This document shows positions 36,566 to 47,003 of a stretch of DNA of 64,000 nt, one piece after another. The stretch lies in assembly GCA_026002855.1 (NCBI GenBank), contig BPGD01000001.1, forward strand, positions 2,550,001 to 2,614,000, read 5' to 3'. Within the stretch, counting starts at the first letter, position 1. Every line of letters starts with the position of its first letter. The notes under the pieces were generated by a model. That model ran no database searches, was not told where the DNA came from, and saw nothing but the letters and a program-made list of their open reading frames with translations. Source of the stretch: Bryobacteraceae bacterium. Lineage in GTDB: Bacteria > Acidobacteriota > Terriglobia > Bryobacterales > Bryobacteraceae. The translations under genes were made by a program, and so were the position numbers.

Positions 36566-37639
36566 ATGTTGCAGACGCTGATGCTCGCCGCATGGCTGGC
36601 TGCGGCCGCGCCCGCACAGCAGCCGGAGACGCAGCCCCCCACGGACCAGCAGATCCTGCCGCTTTATGAGCGCTGCCTGCAGCTCATCGAGGCCGGCGGC
36701 CTGGCCAGCCCGGAGCTGGGCCGCGCCGGCATGCCGCTGGCCGAAAACATGCGCATGTCGCTTGAGAGCCTGCGTTTTCTCGGCGTGCGCAATCCGCAGC
36801 TTCATTACCGGTTCCTGGCCAATCTGAGGGCGTACCTGTTGCTGGCCGAGTCCGTGCCCAAGCCGGTGAATTTTCCGGCCATGGCGCGCCAGCAACTGGC
36901 CGAGCTGCGCGACAGCTCGCTGCTGATTGAGGCGTATTTCCTGGCGCAGATCGAGCGGCTGGAACACGAGCTGCGCTCGCCGGACCGCGACAACCTCCGC
37001 CGCTACCGCGATGCCAACGCGGCGCTGCCGCCGCCGAATCCGGCCAATCCGCGGGTCGTCTTCCTGGGCGACTCGATCACCGACGGCTGGCGGCTGAATG
37101 AGTATTTCCCGGGCCGCGACTTCGTCAACCGCGGCATCGGCGGCCAGATCACCGGACAGATGCTGGGCCGATTTTATGCCGACGTCATCGCACTGCGGCC
37201 CGCGGCGGTGGTCATCCTGGCCGGCACGAACGACATCGCCCGGGGCGTTTCGCCGGACATCATCCGCAACAACATCACGATGATGTGCGACCTGGCCGAC
37301 GTCCACCGGATCCGAGTGATCCTCGCCTCCATCCTGCCCGTCTCGGACCATCACAAGGACGTCAACCCGGCCTACGAGCAGACGAAACGGCGTCCGCTGC
37401 CGGCGATCCTCGAAATGAACCGCTGGATCCAGTCCACGTGCGAGAAGCGCGGCTACGTATACCTGAACTATTACCCGGCGATGGCCGGCCCCGACGGCCA
37501 GATGGCGCCGAACCTCGCCGATGACGGCCTGCACCCGAACGCCGCCGGCTACCGCATCATGGCGCCGCTGGCGCTGGCGGCGATCGAGAAAGCGCTCGGT
37601 CCGCCAAAACCGGAACCGCGGCGGCGGCGTCTATTTTAG
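36566..37639 (+). CDS. Secreted SGNH/GDSL-type hydrolase
   Basis: After a signal peptide (LMLAAWLAAAAPAQQ) and a helical N-terminal region of about 140 residues comes an SGNH domain with all blocks: VVFLGDSITDGW (catalytic Ser), NRGIGGQI (Gly), LAGTNDIARG (Asn) and DDGLHPNAAGY (Asp and His). Such enzymes hydrolyse esters, often acetyl groups of sugars or lipids; the substrate is unknown. The ATG 36566 follows GGAATGAG. The protein has 357 residues and lies in a run of three secreted proteins. Confidence 0.88.
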   Translation: MLQTLMLAAWLAAAAPAQQPETQPPTDQQILPLYERCLQLIEAGGLASPELGRAGMPLAENMRMSLESLRFLGVRNPQLHYRFLANLRAYLLLAESVPKPVNFPAMARQQLAELRDSSLLIEAYFLAQIERLEHELRSPDRDNLRRYRDANAALPPPNPANPRVVFLGDSITDGWRLNEYFPGRDFVNRGIGGQITGQMLGRFYADVIALRPAAVVILAGTNDIARGVSPDIIRNNITMMCDLADVHRIRVILASILPVSDHHKDVNPAYEQTKRRPLPAILEMNRWIQSTCEKRGYVYLNYYPAMAGPDGQMAPNLADDGLHPNAAGYRIMAPLALAAIEKALGPPKPEPRRRRLF

Positions 37640-37642
37640 GGA

Positions 37643-38761
37643 ATGATCCGCCGCCGCCTGATTGCCGCCATCGTTGTCGCCCTGCTTGCGGCCGTTTCCG
37701 GTGCGGGGCAAGGGACGAAGATGAGCGTGTCGCAGTTGAAGTCCGTACTGCGCAGCTCCATCCGCCTGAATCATTCCGACAGGCAGGTGGCCGACTACAT
37801 CCGCAAGGTGCAGCTGACCGAGCGCCTGACCCAACGCGACGTGGAGGAGCTGGTGGGCGAGGGTCTGGGCCCGCGGGCCGCCGATGCGCTGCGCCAGCTT
37901 GTGGCCGCCACCGCCTCGCTGCCGCCGCCGGTGCGGGAGCCGGCGCCCGTCAAACCGGCTCCGCTGCCGCCGCCCCCGAAGGAAGAACAGGAGCGGATCA
38001 TCCGGGAAGCGCGGGAGCTGGCGCTGAACTACACGAAACGCCTGCCGGACTTCATCTGCCTCCAGGTCACCCGCCGATACATCGACCCGTCGGGGCTCGA
38101 GATGTTCCAGCTCATGGACACCATCGCCGAGCGACTCAGCTACTTCGAGCAGAAGGAAGACTACAAGCTCATCTCGATCAACGGCAAATGGACTGAGGGC
38201 GACCGCTGGAAGCTGGGCGGCGCCACCTCAAGCGGCGAGTTTGGAACGATGCTCAAGGAGATCTTCGAGCCGGCCACGGAGGCCGAGTTCCAGTGGGAGC
38301 GGTGGGGCAAGCTCCGCGGCCGCATCTGCCACGTCTACAGCTTCCGCGTGCGGCAGCCGAAGTCGAAGTGGCACATCAGCTGGCAGCGGCAGCTCGAGAT
38401 CGTGCCCGGCTACCGCGGGCTGGTCTACATCGACCGGGACGTGCCCATGGTGCTGCGCATTACGATGGAGGCCGTCGACATTGCGCCGGACTTTCCCATC
38501 CAGGAAGCCCGGAGCATGCTCGATTACGACTTCGTGGACATCGCCGGCAACCAGTATCTGCTGCCGCTGCGTTCGGAGATGCGGATGCGGGAAGGCCGGC
38601 TGCTCGTGAAAAACCTGGTCGAGTTCCGCAGCTACCGCAAATTCGGCGCCGAAGCGATCATCACCTTCGATCCGAACCTCGAACCGATCCCGGAGGACAG
38701 GCTGAAAGAAGAGAAAGTCGACCCGGCCACGAAGGGCGCCGTCAAGCCGCCTCAGCCCTGA
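37643..38761 (+). CDS. Secreted protein of unknown function
   Basis: The 372-residue protein has a signal peptide (RLIAAIVVALLAAVSGAG), a helical segment up to about residue 90, a Pro-rich linker (PVKPAPLPPPPKEEQE) and a C-terminal domain of about 240 residues with aromatic beta strands (LPDFICLQVTRRYIDPSG, GYRGLVYIDRDVPMVLRIT). It resembles secreted proteins I associate with Acidobacteriota but I do not recognise a named family. It starts three bases after the GDSL gene. Its end overlaps the anti-sigma gene on the other strand by 10 bases. Confidence 0.7.
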   Translation: MIRRRLIAAIVVALLAAVSGAGQGTKMSVSQLKSVLRSSIRLNHSDRQVADYIRKVQLTERLTQRDVEELVGEGLGPRAADALRQLVAATASLPPPVREPAPVKPAPLPPPPKEEQERIIREARELALNYTKRLPDFICLQVTRRYIDPSGLEMFQLMDTIAERLSYFEQKEDYKLISINGKWTEGDRWKLGGATSSGEFGTMLKEIFEPATEAEFQWERWGKLRGRICHVYSFRVRQPKSKWHISWQRQLEIVPGYRGLVYIDRDVPMVLRITMEAVDIAPDFPIQEARSMLDYDFVDIAGNQYLLPLRSEMRMREGRLLVKNLVEFRSYRKFGAEAIITFDPNLEPIPEDRLKEEKVDPATKGAVKPPQP

Positions 38762-39030
38762 GCGGGGCCGCCGGTGCTGCCGGCGCCCTGCGCCCGTTTC
38801 GCCGCCGCGCGCCGGGCCAGCGCCTGCATCAGCTTTTCATGCACGCTCTCGGGCAGCGGATGCAGGTCCATCCCCCTGTAGACCTGGATGGTCTTCCGGG
38901 TGGTGTCACAGATGACCCAGCAGTTGGGGCACTCGTTGATATGGCTTTCCAGTTCGGCCCGGAGCGCGGGGTCGGTGGCGTCGTCGAGGTAGTCATTCAG
39001 CTCGCGAAGAAAATCCTTGCAGGTGATCAT
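38752..39030 (-). CDS. Zinc-finger anti-sigma factor (zf-HC2 type)
   Basis: The 92-residue protein starts MITCKDFLRELNDYLDD and has the HX3CX2C zinc motif (His30, Cys34, Cys37 in HINECPNC) that marks ZAS anti-sigma factors. No transmembrane helix is seen, so it would act in the cytoplasm and may sense redox state. It begins one base after the stop of the ECF sigma gene, the usual arrangement for a sigma with its regulator. Confidence 0.85.
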   Translation of the reverse strand: MITCKDFLRELNDYLDDATDPALRAELESHINECPNCWVICDTTRKTIQVYRGMDLHPLPESVHEKLMQALARRAAAKRAQGAGSTGGPAQG

Positions 39031-39031
39031 T

Positions 39032-39673
39032 CTATTTTGCGAAGCCAAAGATCCCGTCTCCTTTCCGCCTGAAGACCCGTGTGAGCTTCTCCCGAAGCTG
39101 GAGCCGGGCCCGCAAAAGACGGCTCTTGACGGCGGCGATGGAAAGGCCCAGAACTTCCGCCGTCTCTTCCGTGCTCAGCTCCTCCACGTCGCGGAGAATG
39201 AACACGGTCCGGAAGATTGGCTTCAGGCTGCTGATGGCCGCATCGAGGATCTGGCGCAATTCCTCCTGGCTGTATTTCGACTCCGGAGTGTCCTCCCAAA
39301 CGGCGATCTCCCGCACGATGGGCTCCTCGTCTGTTTCGATGTTTTCGTCCAGCGAAACGGTGCGGTCGGATTTGCGTTTTCTGAGTTTCATCAGGCTTTC
39401 GTTGACCGCGATTCTGGTCACCCAGGTATAGAATTTGCTCTGGCCCTGGAACGAATCGAGGTGCTCGAACGCCTTGAGGAAGCTTTCCTGGAGGACGTCC
39501 TCGGCGTCCTCGTCGTTCTGCGTAATCTGCCGCGCCATCCTGTAGATGCGGCGCTCGTAGCGGCGGACCAGCTCGCTGAAGGCCTCCATGTCGCCGGCCT
39601 TGGCGCGTTCCACCAGGTCGCCTTCGCCGGCCGACACCGGCTCCCGTGCGGCCTCCAGAGGTTTCTCAGCCAT
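39032..39673 (-). CDS. ECF-type (RpoE-like) sigma factor
   Basis: The 213-residue protein has region 2 (FSELVRRYERRIYRMARQI, DAEDVLQESFLKAFEHLDSF, YTWVTRIAVNESLMKLRKR) and region 4 (STEETAEVLGLSIAAVKSRL). Such factors direct RNA polymerase to envelope or oxidative stress promoters. Its partner is the downstream zf-HC2 protein. The start ATG follows GGAAG. It is divergent from thrS, with 89 bases between the starts. Confidence 0.92.
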   Translation of the reverse strand: MAEKPLEAAREPVSAGEGDLVERAKAGDMEAFSELVRRYERRIYRMARQITQNDEDAEDVLQESFLKAFEHLDSFQGQSKFYTWVTRIAVNESLMKLRKRKSDRTVSLDENIETDEEPIVREIAVWEDTPESKYSQEELRQILDAAISSLKPIFRTVFILRDVEELSTEETAEVLGLSIAAVKSRLLRARLQLREKLTRVFRRKGDGIFGFAK

Positions 39674-39762
39674 AGACTTCCGGCTCCGCTTTCAGCATAA
39701 CAACCGCGGCAGTCCGGGGCCGCGCGGTGGCGCGTGCTAGTCTGAAATTTACCGGAATTCCC

Positions 39763-41706
39763 ATGAGCAGTCCGATCACCGTCACGCTGCCTGACGGCAG
39801 TCAGAAGAGCTTTCCCGCGGGAACAACGCCGCTCGACGTGGCCCGCGCCGTCAGCCGCCGCCTGGCCGAAGACGCCGTCGTGGCGCGGGTCAACGGCGAG
39901 CTGTGGGATCTTACCCGGCCGCTGGAAGGCGACGCGCGCGTCGAGATCCTCACGCCGAAGGACCCCGAGGCGCTCGAGGTGTACCGCCACTCGACCGCCC
40001 ACCTGCTTGCGGCCGCCGTGCTGGAGCTGTTTCCGGGAACGAAGCTGGGCATTGGACCACCCATCAAGGACGGCTTTTACTACGACTTCGAGCGCAGCGA
40101 GCCCTTCACGCCCGAGGACCTGGAGCGGATCGAAAAGAAGATGTGGGAGCTGCGCGACAAGGACCTGCCCTTCGAGCGCCGGCTGACCCCGAAGGAAGAA
40201 GGCCTGGCCCGCTACCGCGAGATGGGCGAGCAGATGAAGTGCGAGCTCATCGACGAGCGCGCCGACCAGGTCTTCACCGAATACACCCTTGGGCCGCACT
40301 TCATTGACTTCTGCCGCGGCCCGCACGTGCCCAGCACGAAGAAGCTGAAGGCGTTCAAGCTGCTCTCGGTGGCCGGCGCCTACTGGAAGGGCGACGAACA
40401 CCGCCAGCAGCTCCAGCGCATCTACGGCACGGCGTGGTTCACCGAAAAAGAGCTTCAGGACTACCTGCACAAGCTTGAAGAGGCCAAAAAACGCGATCAT
40501 CGCGTGCTGGGCCGACAGCTCGACCTGATCTCCATCCAGGAGCTGGCCGGTCCGGGGCTCATCTTCTTCCACCCGAAGGGCGCGCTGGTGCGCAAGCTGC
40601 TCGAGGACTGGATGCGGGAGCAGTACCTGAAGCGCGGCTACGCGCTGGTCAACACGCCCCACGTGATGCGCGAGCAGCTCTGGCAGATCAGCGGGCACCT
40701 GAGCCATTACGCCGAAAACATGTACGCGGCGATGGAGCTCGACGACGCGCGCTACCGGCTCAAGCCGATGAACTGCCCCGGCCACATCCTCATCTACCGG
40801 GACCGCCAGCGCAGCTACCGCGAGCTGCCCATCCGCCTGGGCGAGCTCGGCACCGTGTACCGCTACGAGCGCTCCGGCACGCTGCACGGTCTGTTCCGCG
40901 TCCGTGGCTTCACGCAGGACGACGCGCACATCTTCTGCCGCCCGGATCAGATTGAAGACGAGATTGTCCACTGTCTCGAGTTCGCCGTGGACGTGCTCAG
41001 AACGTATGGCTTCGACCGTTACCAGGCGGAGATCTCCACCTGGGACGGCGGCGCCAGCGGCAAGTACGATGGCACGCCGGACCAGTGGGCGCTGGCCGAG
41101 AACGCGCTGAAGCGCGCCGTCGAGCGCGTCGGCCTGGAAGCCAAGATCATGGAGGACGAAGCGGCCTTTTACGGGCCCAAGATCGACGTCAAGCTCGTCG
41201 ATGCGCTCGACCGCCCGTGGCAGCTCTCCACCGTGCAGTTCGACTTCACGCTGCCCAAGCGTTTCGAGCTCGAATATGTGGGCGAGGACGGCGCCAGACA
41301 CCAGCCGCTGATGGTTCACCGCGCCCTCTATGGAAGCGTCGAGCGCTTCTTTGGCATCCTGCTCGAGCATTATGCCGGCGCCTTCCCGGTGTGGCTTGCG
41401 CCGGTGCAGGCGGTGGTGCTGCCCATCGCTGACCGCCACATCGAATACGCGCGGCAGGTGCGCGACCGGCTGGCCGCCGAAGGCCTGCGCGCCGAAGTGG
41501 ACGAGCGCAGCGAGAAGGTCAATTACAAGATCCGCGAGGCGCAGCTACAGAAGATCCCCTACATGCTGGTCGTCGGCGACCGCGAGGCCGCCAGCCGGCA
41601 GGTGGCGCTGCGCACACGCCGGGGCGGCGATCAGGGCTCGCGGCCGCTGGATGAAGTGGTGGCGATGATCGCCGAAAAGAACCGCTCGCGCTCGGTCGAG
41701 GACTAG
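39763..41706 (+). CDS. thrS: Threonyl-tRNA synthetase
   Basis: ThrRS charges tRNA-Thr and edits Ser. The 647-residue protein has the N-terminal TGS domain (ITVTLPDGSQKSFPAG), the editing domain with HSTAHLLAAAV, and the class II core with zinc ligands in MNCPGH, DDAHIFC and VHRALYGSVERFF. The anticodon-binding domain includes VVLPIADRHIEYARQV. ATG 39763 opens the TGS domain; an earlier GTG is not needed. No T-box or L20-type leader is seen in the short upstream gap. Confidence 0.97.
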   Translation: MSSPITVTLPDGSQKSFPAGTTPLDVARAVSRRLAEDAVVARVNGELWDLTRPLEGDARVEILTPKDPEALEVYRHSTAHLLAAAVLELFPGTKLGIGPPIKDGFYYDFERSEPFTPEDLERIEKKMWELRDKDLPFERRLTPKEEGLARYREMGEQMKCELIDERADQVFTEYTLGPHFIDFCRGPHVPSTKKLKAFKLLSVAGAYWKGDEHRQQLQRIYGTAWFTEKELQDYLHKLEEAKKRDHRVLGRQLDLISIQELAGPGLIFFHPKGALVRKLLEDWMREQYLKRGYALVNTPHVMREQLWQISGHLSHYAENMYAAMELDDARYRLKPMNCPGHILIYRDRQRSYRELPIRLGELGTVYRYERSGTLHGLFRVRGFTQDDAHIFCRPDQIEDEIVHCLEFAVDVLRTYGFDRYQAEISTWDGGASGKYDGTPDQWALAENALKRAVERVGLEAKIMEDEAAFYGPKIDVKLVDALDRPWQLSTVQFDFTLPKRFELEYVGEDGARHQPLMVHRALYGSVERFFGILLEHYAGAFPVWLAPVQAVVLPIADRHIEYARQVRDRLAAEGLRAEVDERSEKVNYKIREAQLQKIPYMLVVGDREAASRQVALRTRRGGDQGSRPLDEVVAMIAEKNRSRSVED

Positions 41707-41715
41707 CACGCCGCC

Positions 41716-42858
41716 ATGGAGTGGTTCGCGTGGCCGCTGCTCGGGCTGGCCGCGGGCTCGTGGGCCTACTGTGTTCTCACCGTGTGGGCCGTGCTGGACT
41801 GGCGCCGCCAGCGGCCGCAGGCGTCGGCCCGGTCCGAACCCGTTTCCGTTCTGAAGCCGCTGCACGGGCTCGACGACGGGCTGGAAGAGAACCTGCGCTC
41901 GTTCTTCGAGCAGGACTACCCTTCGTTCGAGCTGCTGTTCGCGGCGCGGCGTGAGGACGACGCCGGCCTCGCCCTGGCGCGCCGGCTCAGCGCCGAATAC
42001 CCGCGCGTCGCCGCGCGCTTCTTCGTCACCGGCGAGCCGCCATACGCGAACGCCAAGGTGTGGAGCCTGGGGATCATGACGCGGGAGGCGGCGCATGACC
42101 TGCTGGTGATGAGCGACTCCGACATCCGCGTCCGACCGGACGCGTTGCGCACGCTGGCCGCCGAATTTGCCGATCCCCGGCTCGGCGTGGCCACCTGCCC
42201 GTACCGCGCCGTGCCCGGCGCGAGTTTCTGGTCGCTGCTGGAGGCGCTGGGGATGAACACGGAGTTCTGGGGCGGCTGCTTTACGGCAAGGCTGGTCGAA
42301 CGCGGCGTGCATTTCGCCGTGGGGCCGACGATCGCCGCGCGCCGAGGCGTGATCGAAGACCTCGGCGGCTGGCCGCGGCTCAGCCAGTATCTGGCGGAGG
42401 ATTTCGTCCTGGGCCAGCAGGCCTCGCAGCGCGGCCACGGGGTGATCCTGTCTTCCTGCGTGATCGAGCACCGCATCGGGGCGCAGCCCTGGCGCGCCAA
42501 CTTCGCTCACCGCCTCCGCTGGAACCGTTCCACGCGGCGTTCCCGGCCCTGGGGTTATGCGGGGCAGATTTTCACCCTCCCGCTGCCCCTGGGGCTGGCG
42601 GCCGCAGCGGCCGCGCCGGCCCACGCGCCGTGGATCCTGGGCATCACCGTGCTGCTGCGGGCGCTGGCCGCGTGGGGCGTGTCGCAGCTTGCGCTGCGCG
42701 ACCCGCTGTGCCGCCGCCGCTGGTACCTGATTCCGCTTCAGGACCTGCTGAGCTTCGCCTTCTGGCTGGCAGGCTTTTTCGGCAACACGATCGAGTGGCG
42801 TGGGCGGCGCTATCGCCTGCTCGCCGACGGGCGCTTCGAGCTCGTCCGCCGGGACTGA
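41716..42858 (+). CDS. Ceramide-glucosyltransferase-like (GT21/HpnI-like) membrane glycosyltransferase
   Basis: The 380-residue protein has an N-terminal membrane segment (WPLLGLAAGSWAYCVLTVWA), a GT-A domain with SVLKPLHGLDDGLEENL, the DxD-like LLVMSDSDIRV, the late Asp in LAEDFVLGQQ and a HRLRWNRSTR segment matching the (Q/R)XXRW motif, but with His at its first position. C-terminal membrane helices follow. Relatives glucosylate ceramide or add N-acetylglucosamine to hopanoids (HpnI). No hopanoid genes are nearby, so the acceptor is unknown. It starts 9 bases after thrS. Confidence 0.85.
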   Translation: MEWFAWPLLGLAAGSWAYCVLTVWAVLDWRRQRPQASARSEPVSVLKPLHGLDDGLEENLRSFFEQDYPSFELLFAARREDDAGLALARRLSAEYPRVAARFFVTGEPPYANAKVWSLGIMTREAAHDLLVMSDSDIRVRPDALRTLAAEFADPRLGVATCPYRAVPGASFWSLLEALGMNTEFWGGCFTARLVERGVHFAVGPTIAARRGVIEDLGGWPRLSQYLAEDFVLGQQASQRGHGVILSSCVIEHRIGAQPWRANFAHRLRWNRSTRRSRPWGYAGQIFTLPLPLGLAAAAAAPAHAPWILGITVLLRALAAWGVSQLALRDPLCRRRWYLIPLQDLLSFAFWLAGFFGNTIEWRGRRYRLLADGRFELVRRD

Positions 42859-42874
42859 AGCTCCGCGCAGGCAG

Positions 42875-42912
42875 AAAAAGGGCGGGCTCGCCGCCGGCGC
42901 GGCGCGCCCGCC
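42875..42912 (-). terminator. Intrinsic terminator after gpmA
   Basis: On the minus strand GGCGGGC (42912-42906) pairs with GCCCGCC (42887-42881), and after one C the transcript has a U-run (AAAAA on + at 42875-42879). The stem lies about 30 bases beyond the gpmA stop. On the plus strand no T-run follows, so it serves mainly the minus-strand genes. Confidence 0.6.
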
Positions 42913-42939
42913 GGATGTCCGGGGAAAAAACAGAACGCG

Positions 42940-43689
42940 TCAGGCCTGTTTCTTGCCCTGGCGCGCCACCGCTTCCATCGCCGCCTTGACCTTTTCTGGA
43001 TCGCCGAGATAGTACGAGCGCAGCGGCTTCAGCTCCGCGTCCAGTTCGTAGACCAGCGGGATTCCGGTGGGGATGTTCAGCTCGACGATGTCCTGGTCGC
43101 TGATGTTGTCGAGGTACTTCACCAGCGCGCGCAGGCTGTTGCCGTGAGCGCCGATCACCACGCGCTGGCCGGAGCGGATGCGCGGGGCGATCGATTCGTG
43201 CCACAGTGGCAGGAAGCGCGCCACCGTGTCCTTCAGGCATTCAGTGAGCGGAATAAGCTCCTTCGGCAGCGAAGCGTAGCGGCGGTCATGGCCGGGCCAG
43301 CGCGGGTCGTCCGGCGTGAGCGCCGGCGGCGGCACGTCGTAGGAGCGGCGCCAGATCTTCACCTGGTCCTCTCCGTATTTGGCCGCCATCTCGCTCTTGT
43401 TGAGGCCCTGCAATGCGCCGTAGTGGCGTTCGTTCAGGCGCCAGTGGCGCTCCACCGGCAGCCAGTCCTGGTCCATGACGTCGAGGACGATGTTCATCGT
43501 CTTGATGGCGCGCTTGAGCACCGAGGTGTAGACGAAGTCGAACTCGAAGCCCGCTTCCTTCAGCGCGCGCCCGGCCTCGTAGGCCTCCTGGACGCCCTTT
43601 TCGCTCAGGTCGACGTCGGTCCAGCCGGTGAAGCGGTTTTCCTTGTTCCAGGTGGATTCGCCGTGGCGGATAAGGACGAGCCTGTACAT
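42940..43689 (-). CDS. gpmA: 2,3-bisphosphoglycerate-dependent phosphoglycerate mutase
   Basis: GpmA interconverts 3- and 2-phosphoglycerate in glycolysis. The 249-residue protein has the phosphohistidine motif [30 protein letters not shown], the [18 protein letters not shown] block and the second catalytic His in [16 protein letters not shown]. It lies 15 bases after eno, which catalyses the next glycolytic step, and both are read in the same direction. A Lys/Gln tail ends the protein. Confidence 0.97.
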   Translation of the reverse strand: MYRLVLIRHGESTWNKENRFTGWTDVDLSEKGVQEAYEAGRALKEAGFEFDFVYTSVLKRAIKTMNIVLDVMDQDWLPVERHWRLNERHYGALQGLNKSEMAAKYGEDQVKIWRRSYDVPPPALTPDDPRWPGHDRRYASLPKELIPLTECLKDTVARFLPLWHESIAPRIRSGQRVVIGAHGNSLRALVKYLDNISDQDIVELNIPTGIPLVYELDAELKPLRSYYLGDPEKVKAAMEAVARQGKKQA

Positions 43690-43704
43690 GGGTTCCTGTT
43701 CTCC

Positions 43705-45009
<1,305 letters not shown>

Positions 45010-45019
45010 TCAGTGGTGG

Positions 45020-45051
45020 GAATGAAACGCACTGAAATTTCATTCTGTCAC
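45020..45051 (-). promoter_or_regulatory. Candidate eno promoter with palindromic operator
   Basis: On the minus strand GTGACA (-35, 45046-45051) and TTTCAT (-10, 45022-45027) are 18 bases apart. They flank and overlap a perfect inverted repeat GAATGAAA (45020-45027) / TTTCATTC (45038-45045) with a 10-base spacer, and an inner palindrome TGAAATTTCA (45033-45042). Start of transcription would be about 25 bases before the eno ATG. A repressor site is a reasonable reading; the regulator is unknown. Confidence 0.45.
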
Positions 45052-45124
45052 AACCGCTCCGCCACGACGAACGGGAGCGCAGCGTGATCGGGAGGGGCGG
45101 CCGCCGACGGGGCTTCTTCTTGCT

Positions 45125-46354
45125 TCAGATGGCTGGATCCGGCGGCGGGCTCACCACGGTGACGCCGGACGGGGTGACGTGGTAGCCGGCAGCGCGGTCG
45201 CGCTCCGGATCCTCTCCGATGACGGAGCCTTCGGGGATGTGGACGCCCGTGTCGATGATGGCGCGGCGGATGCGGGAATAGCGCCCGACGTTGACCCCGT
45301 GCAGCAGGATGGAGTCCTCGATGTCGCAATACGAATTGACCCGCACGCCGGGGCTCAGAATCGAATGATGGACGCGGCCGCCGGAGACGATGACGCCGGG
45401 TGCCACGATCGAGTCCGTGGCCACGCCCATGCGGCGGCCGCCCTGGGCGAAGACGAACTTGGCCGGCGGCGCCTGCGGCATGCGCGTGCGGATGGGCCAC
45501 TCGGTGTCGTAGAGGTTGAACTCCGGCGTCACGCTCACCAGGTCCATGTTGGCCTCGTAGTAGGCGTCAATGGTGCCGACGTCGCGCCAGTAGCGGACGC
45601 ACTTGCGGTTCAGGTCGCGGAAGTCGTACGCCACCACGCGCTGCGAGCCGATCAGCGCTGGCAGCACGTTTCTGCCGAAGTCGTGTTCCGAGGCGGCGTC
45701 GGCGGCGTCGGCCCGCAGCGCCTCCAGCAGCACCTTCGTGCGGAAGATGTAAATGCCCATGGAGGCGGAGATCATGTGCGGATCGAAGGCCGAGCGGGCG
45801 GGATGGCCGTGCTGCGGCTTCTCCTCAAAGCCGCGCACGCGGTAGGTGGACGGGTCAATGTCGACGACGCCGAAGCGGGGCGCTTCGGCCGGATCCGCCT
45901 GGATGGTGGCGATGGTGACGTCGGCCTGATAGCGGAGATGCCAGTCGAGCATCTCCATGTAATTCATCTTGTAGATGTGGTCGGCGGCCAGGATGAAGAC
46001 GTAGTCCGGCTTTTCCAGAATGATACTCTCGATGTTCTGGTACACGGCGTCCGCCGTGCCCAGATACCAGTCCGAATGAATCCGCTTCATCGGGGGAATG
46101 ACTTCGATGAATTCCCCCATTTCGCCGGAAAATAGGTCCCACCCTTCGCGGATATGACGGGTCAATTCCAGGGATTTATACTGCGTCAGGCAGAAGATGC
46201 GCCGCAGGCCCGAGTTCACGCAGTTGGAGAGCGTGAAGTCAATGATGCGGTAATAACTGCCGAAGGGAACCGCCGGCTTCGCCGTCCGGCGGGTCAATGG
46301 GTACAGCCGCTCGCCCGCCCCGCCGGCCAGCAGGATGGCGAGGACATTCTGCAT
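45125..46354 (-). CDS. glgC: Glucose-1-phosphate adenylyltransferase
   Basis: GlgC makes ADP-glucose for glycogen synthesis. The 409-residue protein starts MQNVLAILLAGGAGERLYPL, the nucleotide-binding motif, followed by TAKPAVPFGSYYRIIDFTLS, the AADHIYKMNYMEML active-site block and FEEKPQH. The C-terminal left-handed beta-helix (SGGRVHHSILSPGVRVNSY) is complete. The ATG opens the conserved motif; a longer frame upstream has no support. The gap of 133 bases to eno has its own promoter candidate. Confidence 0.96.
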   Translation of the reverse strand: MQNVLAILLAGGAGERLYPLTRRTAKPAVPFGSYYRIIDFTLSNCVNSGLRRIFCLTQYKSLELTRHIREGWDLFSGEMGEFIEVIPPMKRIHSDWYLGTADAVYQNIESIILEKPDYVFILAADHIYKMNYMEMLDWHLRYQADVTIATIQADPAEAPRFGVVDIDPSTYRVRGFEEKPQHGHPARSAFDPHMISASMGIYIFRTKVLLEALRADAADAASEHDFGRNVLPALIGSQRVVAYDFRDLNRKCVRYWRDVGTIDAYYEANMDLVSVTPEFNLYDTEWPIRTRMPQAPPAKFVFAQGGRRMGVATDSIVAPGVIVSGGRVHHSILSPGVRVNSYCDIEDSILLHGVNVGRYSRIRRAIIDTGVHIPEGSVIGEDPERDRAAGYHVTPSGVTVVSPPPDPAI

Positions 46355-46477
46355 CGCAACTTTCAGGATATCCCCTTCTCCCGGGGGCTGCGCCCCGAGC
46401 TCCGGGGTGAGGCCCCGCAGGCCGGCCTCCGGCACCGGGCAACACGGCGGGCCCGGATTGAGACTGGCAGGCGCCGG

Positions 46478-46834
46478 TTACTCTTCCACTTCGAAACGGA
46501 CCGGCTGCTCGATCAGCTTCGGCTCCTTGCCGCTGGTGAGAATCATCAGCCGGTACCGGACGCCCGGTTTGGCACCGTTGGGGATCACGCTCTTCAGCGT
46601 CGTCGAGGTCTGCTCCTTGATGACCATCTCAATGTCGTTCTGGCCGTCGGTCAGGTACAGCTTGGCGACATATTGCTTGTCCAGGTTCTCGCCCGTCACC
46701 AGGATCTCGGTGCCCACCTTCCCGCTCATCGGCTCGACCGTCGTGCAACGCGGAATGGGCTCCTGGGCCACGGCAGGAGGAGCGGCACAGATTCCCACCA
46801 ACAGCGCCGCCAGCAACATGAGAGACAACCGCAT
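46478..46834 (-). CDS. Small secreted IPT/TIG-domain protein
   Basis: The 118-residue protein has a signal peptide (LSLMLLAALLVGICAAPPAV) and one immunoglobulin-like IPT/TIG domain: CTTVEPMSGKVGTEILVTGE, NLDKQYVAKLYLTDG and the final LIEQPVRFEVEE. Single-domain TIG proteins of this size may bind surface carbohydrate or other envelope proteins; this one has no known partner. A perfect AGGAGG lies 8 bases before the ATG. It stands alone between glgC and an orphan regulator. Confidence 0.8.
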   Translation of the reverse strand: MRLSLMLLAALLVGICAAPPAVAQEPIPRCTTVEPMSGKVGTEILVTGENLDKQYVAKLYLTDGQNDIEMVIKEQTSTTLKSVIPNGAKPGVRYRLMILTSGKEPKLIEQPVRFEVEE

Positions 46835-46981
46835 CTGAAATTCCTCCTACCTCTGATCGTAGGCTTCCAGGCGGATGAATGCAAGAGGGAAGAGTCAGGA
46901 TTTCAGGGAAGAATTCTACATCTTCGCCGCCCGAGCCACGGCGCCCGCCAGCCGACGCGCCGCGCCCACGCAAGACATTGA

Positions 46982-46987
46982 ATTATA
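46982..46987 (-). promoter_or_regulatory. Consensus TATAAT -10 box upstream of the IPT/TIG gene
   Basis: A perfect TATAAT on the minus strand lies about 150 bases before the IPT/TIG start in the 191-base gap 46835-47025. The expected -35 region shows no TTGACA-like match, so support is limited. The rest of this gap holds no gene that I can recognise. Confidence 0.3.
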
Positions 46988-47003
46988 AATGGAAACGCGA
47001 TGA

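Noticed and set aside
46384-46396. Small stem GGGGC/GCCCC between the IPT/TIG gene and glgC
   Set aside because: Five base pairs in GC-rich DNA, no T-run; expected by chance.
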